Program-made: the position numbers and the translations under genes | Shown: positions 34,348 through 46,227 of the stretch, in pieces | Layout: each line of letters opens with the position of its first letter | How positions within the stretch are numbered: the stretch's first letter is position 1 | Source: Notospermus geniculatus | Taxonomy: Eukaryota > Nemertea > Pilidiophora > Heteronemertea > Lineidae | Direction of reading: 5' to 3' | DNA: 64,000 bases | NCBI GenBank assembly: GCA_002633025.1 | Contig: NMRB01001594.1 | Coordinates: 103,152 to 167,151, forward strand | The notes under the pieces: generated by a model | The model's database searches: none | What the model saw: the letters and a program-made list of their open reading frames with translations, nothing else | What the model was told of the DNA's origin: nothing

Positions 34348-35160
34348 CATATGTCTTCCATAATAGATTTTGATATAAGGAATCATCACAGTCTATCTTC
34401 TTTTTTCCATTGCAAGAATGTTGTTTGTCAAATTTCAACTATAACCCAAAATTACTTACATTTTTTGAGAAGACATTAAAACCAATTTCTTATTGCTGAA
34501 TATCATATCAATGGCCAACAGATGTAAACTGGCAGGAACAGTGAGATGTATGAGTATTTGATATTGTTTTCACTCAGGAAGTGACTGAATAAAGCCTGGG
34601 GAAGAATTTGCATACGTTTCCCTTGGCACAAAGGGACAGATGTGGCTCTTTGTCTCAATTTGCATCCAAATACCCAAAATTCATACAAACATGACATTGA
34701 GAGATAAAAAAATATCAATTCTGTGCCATAAGCAATATTGCATACTAACCTTTACAAATTTAGTTCATTAACATTCATAAGTTTGCACTTTTATCCCAAA
34801 ACCTACTACCACTGGGATGACTTAACAGTTAGATCATTTTTTCTCATCCCAAAACATAAAGTTCAATGTCCTGTACATGTATGTCCATGACTTGACAAAG
34901 CTTGCAGAAATCATTGATGCGATCAGCAACAGCTTTTCCCTCCAATAAAAACATATCGTTCAATATTTAAGCACAAGCAACAAAGAAGCCTACAACTGTT
35001 GAGGAGATAACCATATGTAAGACTGGCAATGTGATACCAAGCTATAAATCAAAAGGAAGAATCAATCTGATGAAGTTGAATTCATGGTGCCTGTAAGGTG
35101 CTTCATCATCATCATGATTTGTTCTAGTGCCAATGCAGTTGTATGGGAGCCTCACTGACT
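34348..35160. other. No gene or element recognised
   Basis: Nothing supportable. Confidence 0.4.
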
Positions 35161-35164
35161 TCTG

Positions 35165-35640
35165 GACACTGTTGTTGTTTGCCATGAGTAAGAGCAATAA
35201 CACTACTGTTGTCATTTGCCATGAGTAAGAGCAATACCATCACTATTATTGTTTGCCATGAGTAAGAGCGATACTACCACTGTTGTTGTTTGCCGTGAGT
35301 AAGAGCGATACCATCACTTTTGTTGTCTGCCATGAGTAAGAGCGATACCATCACTGTTGTTGTTTGCCATGAGTAAGAGCGATACCACCACTGTTGTCAT
35401 TTGCCATGAGTAAGAGCGATACCATCACTGTTGTTGTTTGCCATGTGTAAGAGCAATACCATCACTGTTGTTGTTTGCCATGTGTAAGAGCGATACCATC
35501 ACTGTTGTTGTTTGCCGTGAGTAAGAGCGATACCACCACTGTTGTTGTTTGCCATGTGTAAGAGCGATACCATCAGCGTTGTCATTTGCCATGAGTAAGA
35601 GCAATACCATCACTGTTATTGCTTTGGATCAGTAAGATAA
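35165..35640. repeat. 37-bp minisatellite
   Basis: About twelve units of a 37-bp repeat (ACTGTTGTTGTTTGCCATGA, GTAAGAGCGATACCATC). A second short block of the same repeat follows the n at 37072. Confidence 0.93.
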
Positions 35641-35699
35641 GAGCAATACCTTTCCCTGAGATTGATGTACCTGGAGATGAATGCAGCTGTATGGGGACA

Positions 35700-36455
35700 T
35701 GACTGACTTCTGGACACTGCTGTTGTTCACCAACAGTTAAGTGCCATACTGCAAAATTGGGCCAGGGAAGAAAAGAATGTAGAGACAAACTCTGGAGGCA
35801 AAATGCAATGAATTGTAAATTGTGGTCATTCCTTGCAAAGAGACCAAAAGGCAGTTGTGGGACATTCACAGGGTTCTTGATGTGGTTGTTGCTTGCCATC
35901 ACCCCAACTGGGCCAGGCAAGTGAAGAATGTGGAGGCAAATGCAAGGATACAAGAAACTGTCTTTGCTTGTGGATGATGTGGCTAGAGATCAATCCAGTT
36001 TATGGGGTCATCACTGACTTCTTGACACTGTTGTTGTTTACCACCAGAAAGAGCCGTACTGCGACTGGGCAGGGAAGCAGAGAATGTGAAGGCAAAATGC
36101 AAGGGTAGAAGAAAAATTTTGTCCATTTCTTGAGGAAGGTAGGCCTATGTCAGAGGCTTTGTCTCCATATGCCCGGAATCCACAAAATGTAGGCCATGAG
36201 TTATCCTGGTGGTTAGCCTACATGAGGACAGAGAATGGTAATGAGGGGACAGATGCATACGTCCAGTGTTCCAGCCAGGCCAGTTTCAAAGGGCGGTACC
36301 ACCCTGCTCAAAATTCAGAGGTCATTTTATCACCCTGTTCAAATTTTTACCACCCTATTTGAAAATGTAACTTGCAATGCATTTTCTATTACACCACCCT
36401 GTTAGAATTTCACGCCCACCCTGTTTGAAATTCCAGGGCCTTAAAATCATAGGAA
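35700..36455. other. Degenerate repeats related to the 37-bp array flank
   Basis: Phrases such as TTCTGGACACTGTTGTTGTT and CCACCAGAAAGAGC recur loosely. At 36290-36440 the word CCACCCTGTT recurs every 20-40 bp. No gene. Confidence 0.45.
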
Positions 36456-37071
36456 AATGCAGTCATCCTACCCTGTTTGGAAAAATTTGTGGCTAGAACA
36501 CTGTACGTCATGGCAAAATCCCTTCATTAGTTCATTCATTAGTTTTTACCAGGTCAGGGACATCAACAGATGGCCAAAAGGTACACCGACCTGAAGACTA
36601 TCATGTGAAATTTCATGAAGAATTTATTACTCTACATCAGCTTGGCATTTTTGCATTAATCGCTTATGATATATGTCTCTGAAATGCATAAGAGCCTACA
36701 TATTCAACTGTTGTCAGAAAAGCAGGTGATGACTTGGCCTAGCTGAGAAATTGCCGCTACATGTACCAATGCATACTTAGATACAATGATTATGAATGAT
36801 TCATGTGTCTGTCCTGAAACGGTTTTTGTTTTCAATTTGAAAATTCTACATGATAAACAACACACTAGATATTTTGCAAAGTAGAGCACAACAACCACCA
36901 CGCCTCATCTTGGATTTGTCACTGGTAAGCTCAGTGGCCCATTCTCCAATTGACGTAAACGACCAAGATCTGTGCATTTCTGCCGAAATCTCAACCACAA
37001 CCTCGATCTGAAGCTGAATGACGTGACGCAGACAACCCCACGACAGTGACTTCGAAGACGTTGCGTCAGAG
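36456..37071. repeat. Duplication D, first copy
   Basis: Repeated at 37185-37800 almost without change. It is cut by the n at 37072 inside a palindromic element whose second half is only present in copy 2. Confidence 0.9.
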
Positions 37072-37072
37072 N
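37072..37072. other. Single n at homology break
   Basis: The sequence after n (GTTGTTTGCCATGTGTAAGA) returns to the 37-bp array, i.e. jumps back about 1.5 kb. This is the pattern of two alternative haplotypes laid end to end. Confidence 0.75.
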
Positions 37073-37180
37073 GTTGTTTGCCATGTGTAAGAGCGATGCC
37101 ATCAGTGTTGTCATTTGCCATGAATAAGAGCAATACCATCACTGTTATTGCTTGGGATCAGTAAGAGCAATACCTTTCCC
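37073..37180. repeat. Second block of the 37-bp array
   Basis: It matches 35548-35660, including the end TACCTTTCCCTGAGA, then joins directly to duplication D copy 2. Relative to copy 1 it lacks about 0.8 kb. Confidence 0.8.
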
Positions 37181-37184
37181 TGAG

Positions 37185-37800
37185 AATGCAGTCATCCTAC
37201 CCTGTTTGGAAAAATTTGTGGCTAGAACACTGTACGTCATGGCAAAATCCCTTCATTAGATCATTCATTAGTTTTTACCAGGTCAGGGACATCAACAGAT
37301 GGCCAAAAGGTACACTGACCTGAAGACTATCATGTGAAATTTCATGAAGAATTCATTACTCTACATCAGCTTGGCATTTTTGCATTAATCGCTTATGATA
37401 TATGTCTCTGAAATGCATAAGAGCCTACATATTCAACTGTTGTCAGAAAAGCAGGTGATGACTTGGCCTAGCTGAGAAATTGCCGCTACATGTACCAATG
37501 CATACTTAGATACAATGATTATGAATGATTCATGTGTCTGTCCTGAAACGGTTTTTGTTTTCAATTTGAAAATTCTACATGATAAACAACACACTAGATA
37601 TTTTGCAAAGTAGAGCACAACAACCACCACACCTCATCTTGGATTTGTCACTGGTAAGCTCAGTGGCCCATTCTCCAATTGACGTAAACGACCAAGATCT
37701 GTGCATTTCTGCCGAAATCTCAACCACAACCTCGATCTGAAGCTGAATGACGTGACGCAGACAACCCCACGACAGTGACTTCGAAGACGTTGCGTCAGAG
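37185..37800. repeat. Duplication D, second copy
   Basis: Direct repeat of 36456-37071 with very few differences; continues past the break into the complete palindromic element. Confidence 0.9.
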
Positions 37801-37903
37801 TTGACCATTGCTGAATCTTGGCCTGCGCCACGTCACCCGGTTTCAGATTGTTGTGGCTGCGATTTCGGCGGAAGTGCGGAGATCTGCTAATTCGAGGAGG
37901 CCC
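37668..37903. mobile_element. About 236-bp palindromic element, ATTGACGTAAACGA family
   Basis: The left arm (ATTCTCCAATTGACG, AGATCTGTGCATTTCTGCCG, AACCTCGATCTGAA) mirrors the right arm (TTTCAGATTGTTGTGG, TTTCGGCGGAAGTG, AGATCTGCTAATTCGAG). The 36945-37071 copy is the truncated left half; 41978-42202 is another full copy. Confidence 0.8.
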
Positions 37904-37909
37904 TTCAAG

Positions 37910-38545
37910 AGTTCAACCCTGGTGAGATAATTTCAGCCACTTGACATTTTGGTAGATTTCCCCATTGTGTTTTGCTCATTTTCCCTAAAGAAGGCATCTG
38001 ATGAAGCCATGATGTAGGGGTTAGTTTTGACACTGCAGTTATTCTTCCATTCACCAAGATGTCCCCTTGTAGCCACAAAGTCGAGTCCTTAAGTTTTTTT
38101 GCGAGTCAATTCAGCCCTCTTCAATTTTGATAATCTGTACCACCACTTCATTGCTCTTCGAGTCATTGCCTCTAACATCTGTTTGACAAAAATTCTGATA
38201 AGAGAGCCCACACAAGGCATTAAACTTTCATACCAGGTGTGACCACAAAGACAAATAAAGTCTAATTTATTACTATTTTCACTACAGTTATGCATAAATT
38301 CATCAGCGCAGCATATTAAGCATATTTCTTAGATGCAAATTCTACTTCGATTAAAATTCTTCAGCTAAGTATGGAAATGAGGTACCGGTAGGCCTATCAT
38401 AATTATGATGATAAGGATGACGTGTGCTCTTACATACATCATCCAGGTGTCGCGGCTTGAAGAGTGCCCTGTAATGGTCATGATGGCCTATTTTCCTCAA
38501 GGGCAACCCATCCCTTGCAAGAGAATACAATTGAAGCTGACAGCA
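37910..38545. other. No gene or element recognised
   Basis: Nothing supportable. Confidence 0.4.
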
Positions 38546-38551
38546 CACACA

Positions 38552-38721
38552 CAGGTGCAGATCCAGGGTGCCCAGGGCACTCGCCTCCCCTTTTGGCCAA
38601 CAATTCTGTAAAATCGACCGTGAAATTCTGAAACTTTGGCTAAATCATTGAAATTCACCACAGACTTCAATGTTTCTACACAGGGCGCCCTGCTTTTCTC
38701 AAATCCTGGATCTGCCCCCTG
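38552..38721. mobile_element. CAGGTGCAGATCC TIR element, full copy, flanks ACACA
   Basis: 170 bp from CAGGTGCAGATCCAGG to TGGATCTGCCCCCTG. ACACA lies on both sides (38547-38551, 38722-38726), inside a CA-rich stretch. With the TATAT flanks at 6892-7066 this favours a 5-bp TSD for the family. Confidence 0.8.
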
Positions 38722-39206
38722 ACACATATACCAGTTCATGTTTGCGAGGTCATTTCAGTGAATCGTCTGACTGATGTCCTCCGCATGCTATCATGTCTGC
38801 TCTGCTACTATCACAATACGTCGTGAAATAAAAATTGTCTGCTTGTTACGCGTATGCGTATCTATGACTGTATCCTTTTCATTGGCTGTCATCATTCGCT
38901 GACCATCACTCAATGTCACCAACCTCACGAAATGTCTGTGACATGCACACCACAATTTCACGTCAGTCTTGCAGATATCGAGTTGCAGGCAACATAACCT
39001 AGCTTATTTTATTGCAGAAATATGTCTGTGAGCTGTGCGTCACAACACGGAGATGCGGTTGCTCATAGGTTTTAGCTGACAGACATGACTCTCATGATAG
39101 ACAATCTCACTGAGATTTCCTTACGTGCTGAATCAGCTCAGCAGCCGTTTGTGATCAATGCTTGTGAAATAAAGAAAAAGGCCAATGGAAAAACTAAAAT
39201 ACATAG

Positions 39207-39439
39207 CAAGCGGCAGGTCCCGGGTTCGAATCCAGCCCGGGCCGTATGTTCATTCCAGGCTCTTCACGTCTGTCACATGGGACAGTAAGACATGGTGCTT
39301 TGTTCCTTGTTTCTTTGCAAGGGCAAGTAAAACACCCCATCCGAGTGAGGAACATGAGTAGCTTGTGATGGCCTCTTCCGTACTCACCAGGGCTAATAAT
39401 GCTATGGCTTTGGCCCTGACGGAAAAATCTAATACAAAT
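39207..39439 (+). mobile_element. 5'-truncated tRNA-derived SINE, 14-bp TSD
   Basis: It begins inside the head just before a box B sequence (GGGTTCGAATCC), followed by a body ending CCCTGACGGAAAAATCTAA and a TACAAA-type tail. Perfect ACTAAAATACATAG repeats flank it (39193-39206, 39440-39453). The body matches the minus-strand copy at 42342-42632. TSD plus 5' truncation are typical of target-primed reverse transcription. Confidence 0.9.
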
Positions 39440-39459
39440 ACTAAAATACATAGGGCTTC

Positions 39460-40300
39460 CATTTCATACTGTGAAGACTGCTGTCTCCAGTGCCAGCACA
39501 AGCCGCATTTTATGGTCAGCCTCTATTAGATCAGAACATATATAGAGCAGAGGCCACAAGCTTCTCACCAACTTGGGATAAAAACTTTAGCATACCACAT
39601 GGGGTTTGAGGAACGAACCAGTGATGGCTTCTATTGAATCAAAACTCCATTCATCATTCAATAGTCCATAAACTACTTATAAGATTCGTGGATAGCGGCC
39701 ATATTGGCGCGAAGAGACAGCAGAAGGATTGGCGTTAATGTCCGGCGTAATCACATTCCATGAGCGATGACGATCTTGCTTGGTTAAGATCAACCATCAT
39801 CCAGTAGCCATTATACGGACAGTGCAAGTCGTCATCAAATTACAGACGACTAACTTAATCATGGGATCAATCCAAAGCTAGGCCGCTGGGCCTCATTTAC
39901 CAATCTTGGTATGTTTTTAAGACAATTGTAATAACAGCAATTATGGCAAATGAAGGTTTATCACCGCAGTTCCTCATCAGGGAAGATCCCGGCTCAAGAT
40001 GACAAGATGGCGATGATTAATATTGCAATGCCACGATGGACGCGTTACCGCAACTGTCTTCCAGCAATTTATCCAATCACGATATCTCTAACATGTCACA
40101 AGAGATCTGAATTGCTGGCAGTTGTATCCGAGGAGAGAGACGAGATTCCGCGGCCAGCTTAGACGATGTGTGATGAACCAGATGGCCTTTCATAGCAAAT
40201 ATAATGAACTGACAATATGAATGCCGTCAATAACGAACCAACGACAGGCAATTATACTTATCTCCCTGTAAGGGATTTTCTTTGGGAATATCCACCTCTT
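39460..40300. other. No gene supported
   Basis: A short frame at 40217-40459 spans the start of duplication E and stays open in the second copy (47600-47757), but no domain is recognisable. Confidence 0.4.
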
Positions 40301-40799
40301 ATAAATCCCGAAGCGAGACTTACTGGACTGGCGAAATCGACAAATATCCACGCCGCAGAGCTGATGTGGTATTTGGTGAGAAAAACAGCTTTACGTAATA
40401 GTGATCTTCTCCTGATTGAAGTGCTCGAGTTTTTGCAATCTCGGTTATCCAACCAATAAGCATCTAATTATGAAGAAATTTCCAACTTCATCATGACTTT
40501 GTCACGCCATACATACATGTATGGATAACTTGTTCACAGCCCACATCTAGGCTGGGATATACCAATGGACATTCATCTTTGAGGTTTGGCAATGATAATG
40601 TTTTAAATCCTCCCTCCTCATACATCATACTAAAAAATTTTTGAGAAGAGTTTGTTTGTGGGTTTGGGTGGTGGGCAAAACTTGGTATGCACATGCAGAC
40701 GGACCTGGGAAGTGCCCTTACAAAGCCCAAATTTTGATATGACTTAAAGTTTTCGAAATATCAAGATATTAACAAAAAAATAACAATGCTTTTTAGGCC

Positions 40800-40945
40800 T
40801 TTTGACGTCATGATGTCACCTAGCTTGCTGTCACGTCATCCGTGACGTCGGCAACGTCATGTGCAGTGGAATGACATCATTATGCCACTCGAACGGGTAT
40901 GACATCATTGCGTCCCCAAGCGCTCCAAATGACGTGACACGTCTC
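40800..40945. promoter_or_regulatory. Cluster of CRE/ATF-like TGACGTCA motifs
   Basis: Within about 145 bp there is a perfect TGACGTCA (40803-40810) and many near-matches (ATGATGTCAC, CACGTCATCCGTGACGTCGG, AACGTCATG, ATGACATCAT twice, AATGACGTGACACG). The copy at 48020-48160 keeps all but the first. CREB/ATF bZIP proteins bind such sites; use here is unproven and the cluster could be part of a repeat. Confidence 0.35.
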
Positions 40946-41977
40946 GCATGAATTTAGCACTTTCCCTAGTGGGTTAAAACAGGAGTTGGGATACATTATG
41001 ACAAACACAGCCATTTTCAACTCTGGTCTGATAAAAATCATCTTTACTTCACAAATAATGACGGCTTTAGCGGGTTTACAACCATCTCCCTGATCTAGAG
41101 ATTCTCCCGAGGTTCTCAGAACACAATCAAAATCCGCCTTTAATCTGTCTCAGTCGCAGAAGTATTGAGTTGCAGCTCTCCAAAATGCAAGAAACCAAAC
41201 ACCGTGGCAGAAGATACAAATCTCGAACTTTCGTCTTTGAAAAACCTCCCAATGGAGTACTGCCAACTGAGGACCTCCCTGTGGAATACGTAGCTAGAGT
41301 GAGAGCTCGTATGAGGTGGGCATAATACCACTAAGATCCCGTAATCCACTCTCAATGAAACCGACACCTAAATGCACCATTGAAGAGTTAATGAATGCCT
41401 TGGTAGAAGATCATCGAGATGAACCGTATTAATCTTTCCTTTGTCTCCCCGCTTTTAAGTTTTCACCATACATCTTACCACAATACAAAGTTGAGGGGAC
41501 AAACGGTTAGGTGATCCCCACCATCTTGCCACAATGTGATGAACGAAGCCCAGTGACCCGCACCACAATGACATCTCGGATGATGGTGGCTGGCCCATTA
41601 GTCTTGGATCACCGGATAGTCTTTTATTCCTCTGCGTTAAGGTCTGTGCGATAATCAGGAAATGACCTGGACCATTTTCGACATTCCCTTGGGTTTCCAA
41701 TCAATCCGACACCAGTAAAAGGATTCTGGCTGGACCGTGTCTCAAGTAGAGCTGGCAAACAGTTCTGTATATGTCTGAGGACAATAGAAAAGCCACAATC
41801 CTCTACAGGCACCCTGAAAAGGTCTATGCTGTTCACGTTCAATTTTCCGTAGATAGTGTGAATCAAGAACACAGCACCAAATGTATCGTCATTAGATCTA
41901 TGGACAAATTGGACAATTCACGTGAAGCAGGAACCAAACAGAGAACACAGGGAAGAGATGTGCTAGCAAAGAGAATA

Positions 41978-42202
41978 GACAATTCTCAAATTGACGTAAA
42001 CGAGAAAGATCTGCACACTTCCAAATTGCAACCATAACCTCGGTCTGAAACTAAATGACGTGACGCCGAGAACCCCATGACAGTGACTTGCGTCAGTTGA
42101 CCATTGCTGAATCATGGATTGCGTCACGCCAGCTGGTTTCAGATCGAGGTTGTGGTTGCAATTTTGGCGGAAGTGCGCAGATCTCCGAATTCGAGAATCG
42201 TC
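41978..42202. mobile_element. 225-bp palindromic element, ATTGACGTAAACGA family, absent from copy 2
   Basis: Ends GACAATTCTCAAATT and AATTCGAGAATCGTC. Arms pair through GATCTGC, TTGCAACCATAACCTCG and TGACGTGACGC. Duplication E copy 2 lacks it at 49381-49390, where GAGAATTGTC looks like a TIR remnant, so copy 2 may be an excision or deletion product. Confidence 0.82.
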
Positions 42203-42341
42203 CACTCTCGTAGACTCTTCAAAGCTGCTGGAACACACACGAAAATTTCAGTGAGATGTCTGTGTGCTAGTACCTCACCTCTGTGAGCTTTATGCCCATG
42301 ACATGGCAGCTCACATACACTGTTTCCAATTTTGCAAACAT

Positions 42342-42632
42342 CTGTATTTGTATTTGTATTACATTTTTCCATCAGGCCCGAAGCCATAGCATTATTGTCC
42401 CTGGTGAGTACGGAAGAGGCCATCTCAAGCTACACATGGTCCTCACTTGGATGGGGTATTTTACTTGCCCTTGCAAAGAAACAAGGTCCAAGGCACCACG
42501 GCTTACTGTCCCATGCGACGGACGTGAAGAGCCGTGAATGAAATCCCATATGGCCCAGGCTGGATTCGAACCTGGGACGTGCGCTTGCTGAGCGGACGTA
42601 ACAACCTCTTGGCTATCAGTGCTCCTAAAATG
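42342..42632 (-). mobile_element. tRNA-derived SINE, full length, TSD, absent from the sister copy
   Basis: On the minus strand it starts at the right with a tRNA-like head (box A TAGCCAAGAGGTT, box B GGTTCGAATCC), then a body of about 200 bp, and a tail of repeated ATACAA. Flanks are TTTTGCAAACAT (42330-42341) and TTTTACAAACAT (42633-42644). The sister copy reads AATTTTACAAACATGAATT (near 49464-49482), the empty site. Confidence 0.93.
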
Positions 42633-43429
42633 TTTTACAAACATGAATTTCTGTGTTGCTACCAACTTTAGAAGCAGACATCAAAGAGTCTGAGATTGCA
42701 CGGACATCATGTGAGTGTGTAGCCAGTTGTAGTCTGATCAGGAATTGAACTTTGAACCTCAGACATGATAGGCACTTACATGTAGTTTTTCTATGTGTCA
42801 ATAACTCTACACCCAATGTACGAAATGCAGTATAATATGGATGAATGCTTTAATTATCACTTCGATTCCCATCTGGATCGTTCTGCTGCTCAATATTATC
42901 CAAACCTTCTCATCGTCTGTCTCATGGTACAGTAAGAAACGTTCATTTGATATCAATACCTGTGAACCTGATTAACTTAGTGCTATGCACCTGTCTCGCA
43001 AAACTGACAAACACATGAGAACATGTGTCTCAACTTTGCACAATTCCGAATGCCAACTGCAACCGTTATTGATCAACCCCAGTGTCAACATCTTGCTGTA
43101 TTGTTTAGACAGAAAATGGTCTTAATGCAGATTGAGGGAAGTAGCAAACAATACGCGGTTATTGATTCCTAATACTAAGTGTGCTTGATTGTTTACCCTC
43201 ATCAAAGGAATCAATTTGTCTCACATTAATGTCTTCTGGTTAAATCAACAGATAGCGCTGTTTTGACACACACGAGATGTTTGGACACATAATGACTCAA
43301 ATTGGCATGTTTGCCACAGCAGACGTTATCGCATCTTAATGGGATGGTCAAGATGGTAGCTGTACTTTCATTTCCTCATGATTGCGTAGCGAAAACATAT
43401 TTTAGCCATTTGACATAGGACAGACCAAA

Positions 43430-43754
43430 GCTTCTTCTCCTGTATTCATCATCTGCTGATCCACGAGTGATTTAATCTTCCTCTTCTCCTGTATTCATCA
43501 TCTTCTGATCCAAGAGTTATTTTAATCTTCCTCTTCTGTATTCATCACCTGCTGATCCAAGAGTGATTTAATCTTCCTCTTCTCCTGTATTCATCATCTG
43601 CTGATCCAAGAGTGATTTAATCTTCCTCTTCTCCTGTATTCATCATCTGCTGACCCAAGAGTGATTAAAACTTCCTCTTCTCCTGTATTCATCATCAGCT
43701 GATCCAAGAGTAATTTAATCTTCCTCTTCTCCTGTATTCATCATCTGCTGATCC
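43430..43754. repeat. 49-bp minisatellite, about 7 units
   Basis: Unit CTTCTCCTGTATTCATCATC / TGCTGATCCAAGAGTGATTT / AATCTTCCT. The sister array at 50265-50775 has about 11 units, so unit number changed after duplication. Confidence 0.93.
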
Positions 43755-44561
43755 TAGGTTTTTTTCACGGTGCCAATTCAGCCACAGAGAAGGGTAGTCC
43801 ACACTAAAATTACTTTGGACGTGGAATATTTGCTTGCCAAGGCTAAAACAGTCAGGTACAAGGAACCATGGCTTTACACCTTCAAAGAGAAGGGCCACAC
43901 CTATGTCCAAGAAGAACAGATGAGACAAGACTTATCCCCAAAACTCATTGCTTAACTTGAATCTTGGACCTCTTGCACATTGAGTCCAGTATGAAACTTG
44001 TCGATTTTAAATCAGTCAAAGCTTTTCGGAGGAATTTAGAAAACCATGAAGTTATGTCAAAATTCTGGGTCAAAGTCAATACTTTAGAAGATTTATCTTC
44101 TCATAGTTCAACTACAACTAAAGGTATATGTATAATCAGATGTTCATTCTCTCACGAATACAGAGAACCTTCAATAACTAGGCCTACAGCAGTGTCATTG
44201 CAAATGACTGTACACCTTCAGTGATGTGAAGTGTTGGTTCAAGAACAGGTGTGGCACTATTTTAAACGGCTTCAGCATTATAATACTTGATACTTCAACT
44301 GTATCTCATGAAGGTAGGCCTTTCAATTACATAGAATTGGTTAGACCCTATTTTTCTTGGACTAATATAGGCACACTTTGCACTGATAGGACTTAGAGAA
44401 TTGAAGAATGTCTTACATGTGATTTCAGCATCTGCCCAAAATTACAACCGATAAGTCTGTTGAGGACATCATGCTGCAACCAAGTCAAGTTTCTTGCATG
44501 AAGTGTTACCCAGGGTACTTTATGGAAGAGTATAATGTGGAACAAGGTTGAATTTGAGCAA

Positions 44562-44898
44562 GGCCAAAAAAAATAAAGTATTTGTTTCTTGTCCGCGCCC
44601 GCATCATTCCCAGACCCTCCGCATCGAAAATTTTTTTCTCACCAATTTCAAATTTTCCCTCTTCGCTTACGCAGTGCCTTCTATACAATGCACAGAAATG
44701 CTTCATCACTTGAAATCATCTTTATTTTTCATGAAATCTGTGCTTTAAACATGTAGAGAGATAGTTTGCTGGTGATATTTCCCCCATCCATGAAGAAAAC
44801 GGAAAAAAAATTATTTGAAAATATAAAAAAATTCGCATGCCCGCACCAATTTTCGCTGAGTTGCTGGACAAGAAACAGACAATATATTTTTTTTGGCC
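44562..44898. mobile_element. 337-bp fold-back, GGCCAAAAAAAATA ends, absent from copy 2
   Basis: The ends GGCCAAAAAAAATA...GTTTCTTGTCC and the reverse complement GGACAAGAAAC...TATTTTTTTTGGCC pair with small gaps. Inner TTCAAATTTTC and GAAAATATAAAAAAATT are AT-rich. The sister copy near 51700 lacks it. TSD unclear. Confidence 0.78.
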
Positions 44899-45343
44899 TA
44901 ATTTGGGCACACTTTTTGCCAGTTATTTTCGGCACACATCACATTCACTGGGCCTTCAGGTCTAGCCACGAAGGCTTGTGAAGGGGTTGTACCCCGAAGA
45001 TTTATGAAATAAAGATGCATGATATTGTTATATCATCAAGTTGTTTATACATCAGTATCATGTTAAGTGCATGCTTTCTTTGCTTCATATTATGAGGCAA
45101 GAAATCTACAACTTGCGGTGAAGAAAATAATATTACACATAGCCTTGATGCATGCTGGAGGAAATTCATTGTTCTTTTAATAATGTAAAATCCATATAAC
45201 AGTTTTGTAAAATCCATAATTCTGTGGTGTCAGCTGTTTCACTATATATGAGTTTTGCGTGGGCAGAGAAGAGGTAGGTCTGAAATTCACTCTATGGTCT
45301 TGAATACTCATCATGTCATAGACATATTGTCAAGTGACTTATG

Positions 45344-45344
45344 N
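45344..45344. other. Single n replacing about 1.46 kb present in copy 2
   Basis: Copy 1 reads GACTTATG-n-CTATGCACCC. In copy 2 the same two flanks (52135-52143 and 53605-53613) are separated by about 1.46 kb, including a 314-bp gap and a 531-bp-type TIR element. The n is therefore a gap of unknown size or a real deletion breakpoint. Confidence 0.8.
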
Positions 45345-46109
45345 CTATGCACCCAGAAAGCTGACAGGAAGCCACTAATGTGCCATGGTTAGCCAGGGAG
45401 GAAATAACATCATTTAGTTGAGGCCAGTCAGCAAGAAAGAAATCGTCTGTTATTGGTAAAGTGGTTTAAAGGATGTTAGCATTCATTGCTCATTAATAAT
45501 GGATGGTGACTTATGGACTGTGGTTTTGTCCTGTGGGAATATTATAGATCAAGAACACATTCAGGTGTTTTTTGTTTACACGGTTTTTACTTGCTCCACT
45601 TTGGTCATTACCCCATGTTACATAGTCTTCAGTTTATTGTGTTGGATGGACGCCTGAGGGTGTGTGAAGACAGGCCATAAGTGACCCTACAACAAAGGAT
45701 TACACCTGGCTCTACTTCCAATGCTGCTCAAAACAATACCAGCACAGCAAAAAATGACGAAATAAAAAAAATTTCATCTTCTCTTGAGAACTTTTGCTCT
45801 CTTTAAAAAAATTAATCTAGGGTACATCCCAAAGAATATTTCAAACTGTACCATTCTTATTGATACATTAGTGACTTTATTTCCTGAAACCTACACTATA
45901 CTTACTGAACAGCATATTTCTTGTCTAAAACCTGCACTTAAGGAGTGCAGTACTTCTTTCTTGAAACTTTGTTCTTATTCTTCCTCTTCTTTTCTAAAAA
46001 CATTTTCTTCCAGTACTTCTGTTCTGAAACTGCAATGACCAAGTATAGAATGACCATTCACACAGGCAAAAGGAACAAACTTTTACTTAATTTCAAACAA
46101 TGACTCGTG

Positions 46110-46227
46110 GGGCCGTATTCAAGAAGCTTCCTTAAGTGTGAGGTCGACCTTTAGCTATTGTTTGCAGGGTAGAATACAAAAGATTAAGGTCGACCTTACA
46201 CTTAAGGAAGCTTCTTGAATACGGCCC
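46110..46227. mobile_element. GGGCCGTATTC palindromic element, absent from copy 2
   Basis: GGGCCGTATTCAAGAAGCTT and its reverse complement AAGCTTCTTGAATACGGCCC flank about 40 bp. Arms about 45 bp, nearly perfect. The sister copy reads CAATGACTCACAGACT (54365-54380) with no element. Confidence 0.88.

Noticed and set aside
39207-39250. tRNA gene at the GGGTTCGAATCC word
   Set aside because: Only the T-arm half is present and the unit is bounded by a 14-bp target duplication, so it is a truncated SINE.
40217-40459. 80-codon frame that stays open in both E copies
   Set aside because: The copies are nearly identical DNA, so shared openness is not evidence of selection; no motif seen.
43430-43754. 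CRISPR-like array (49-bp units)
   Set aside because: Whole unit repeats, no variable spacers.
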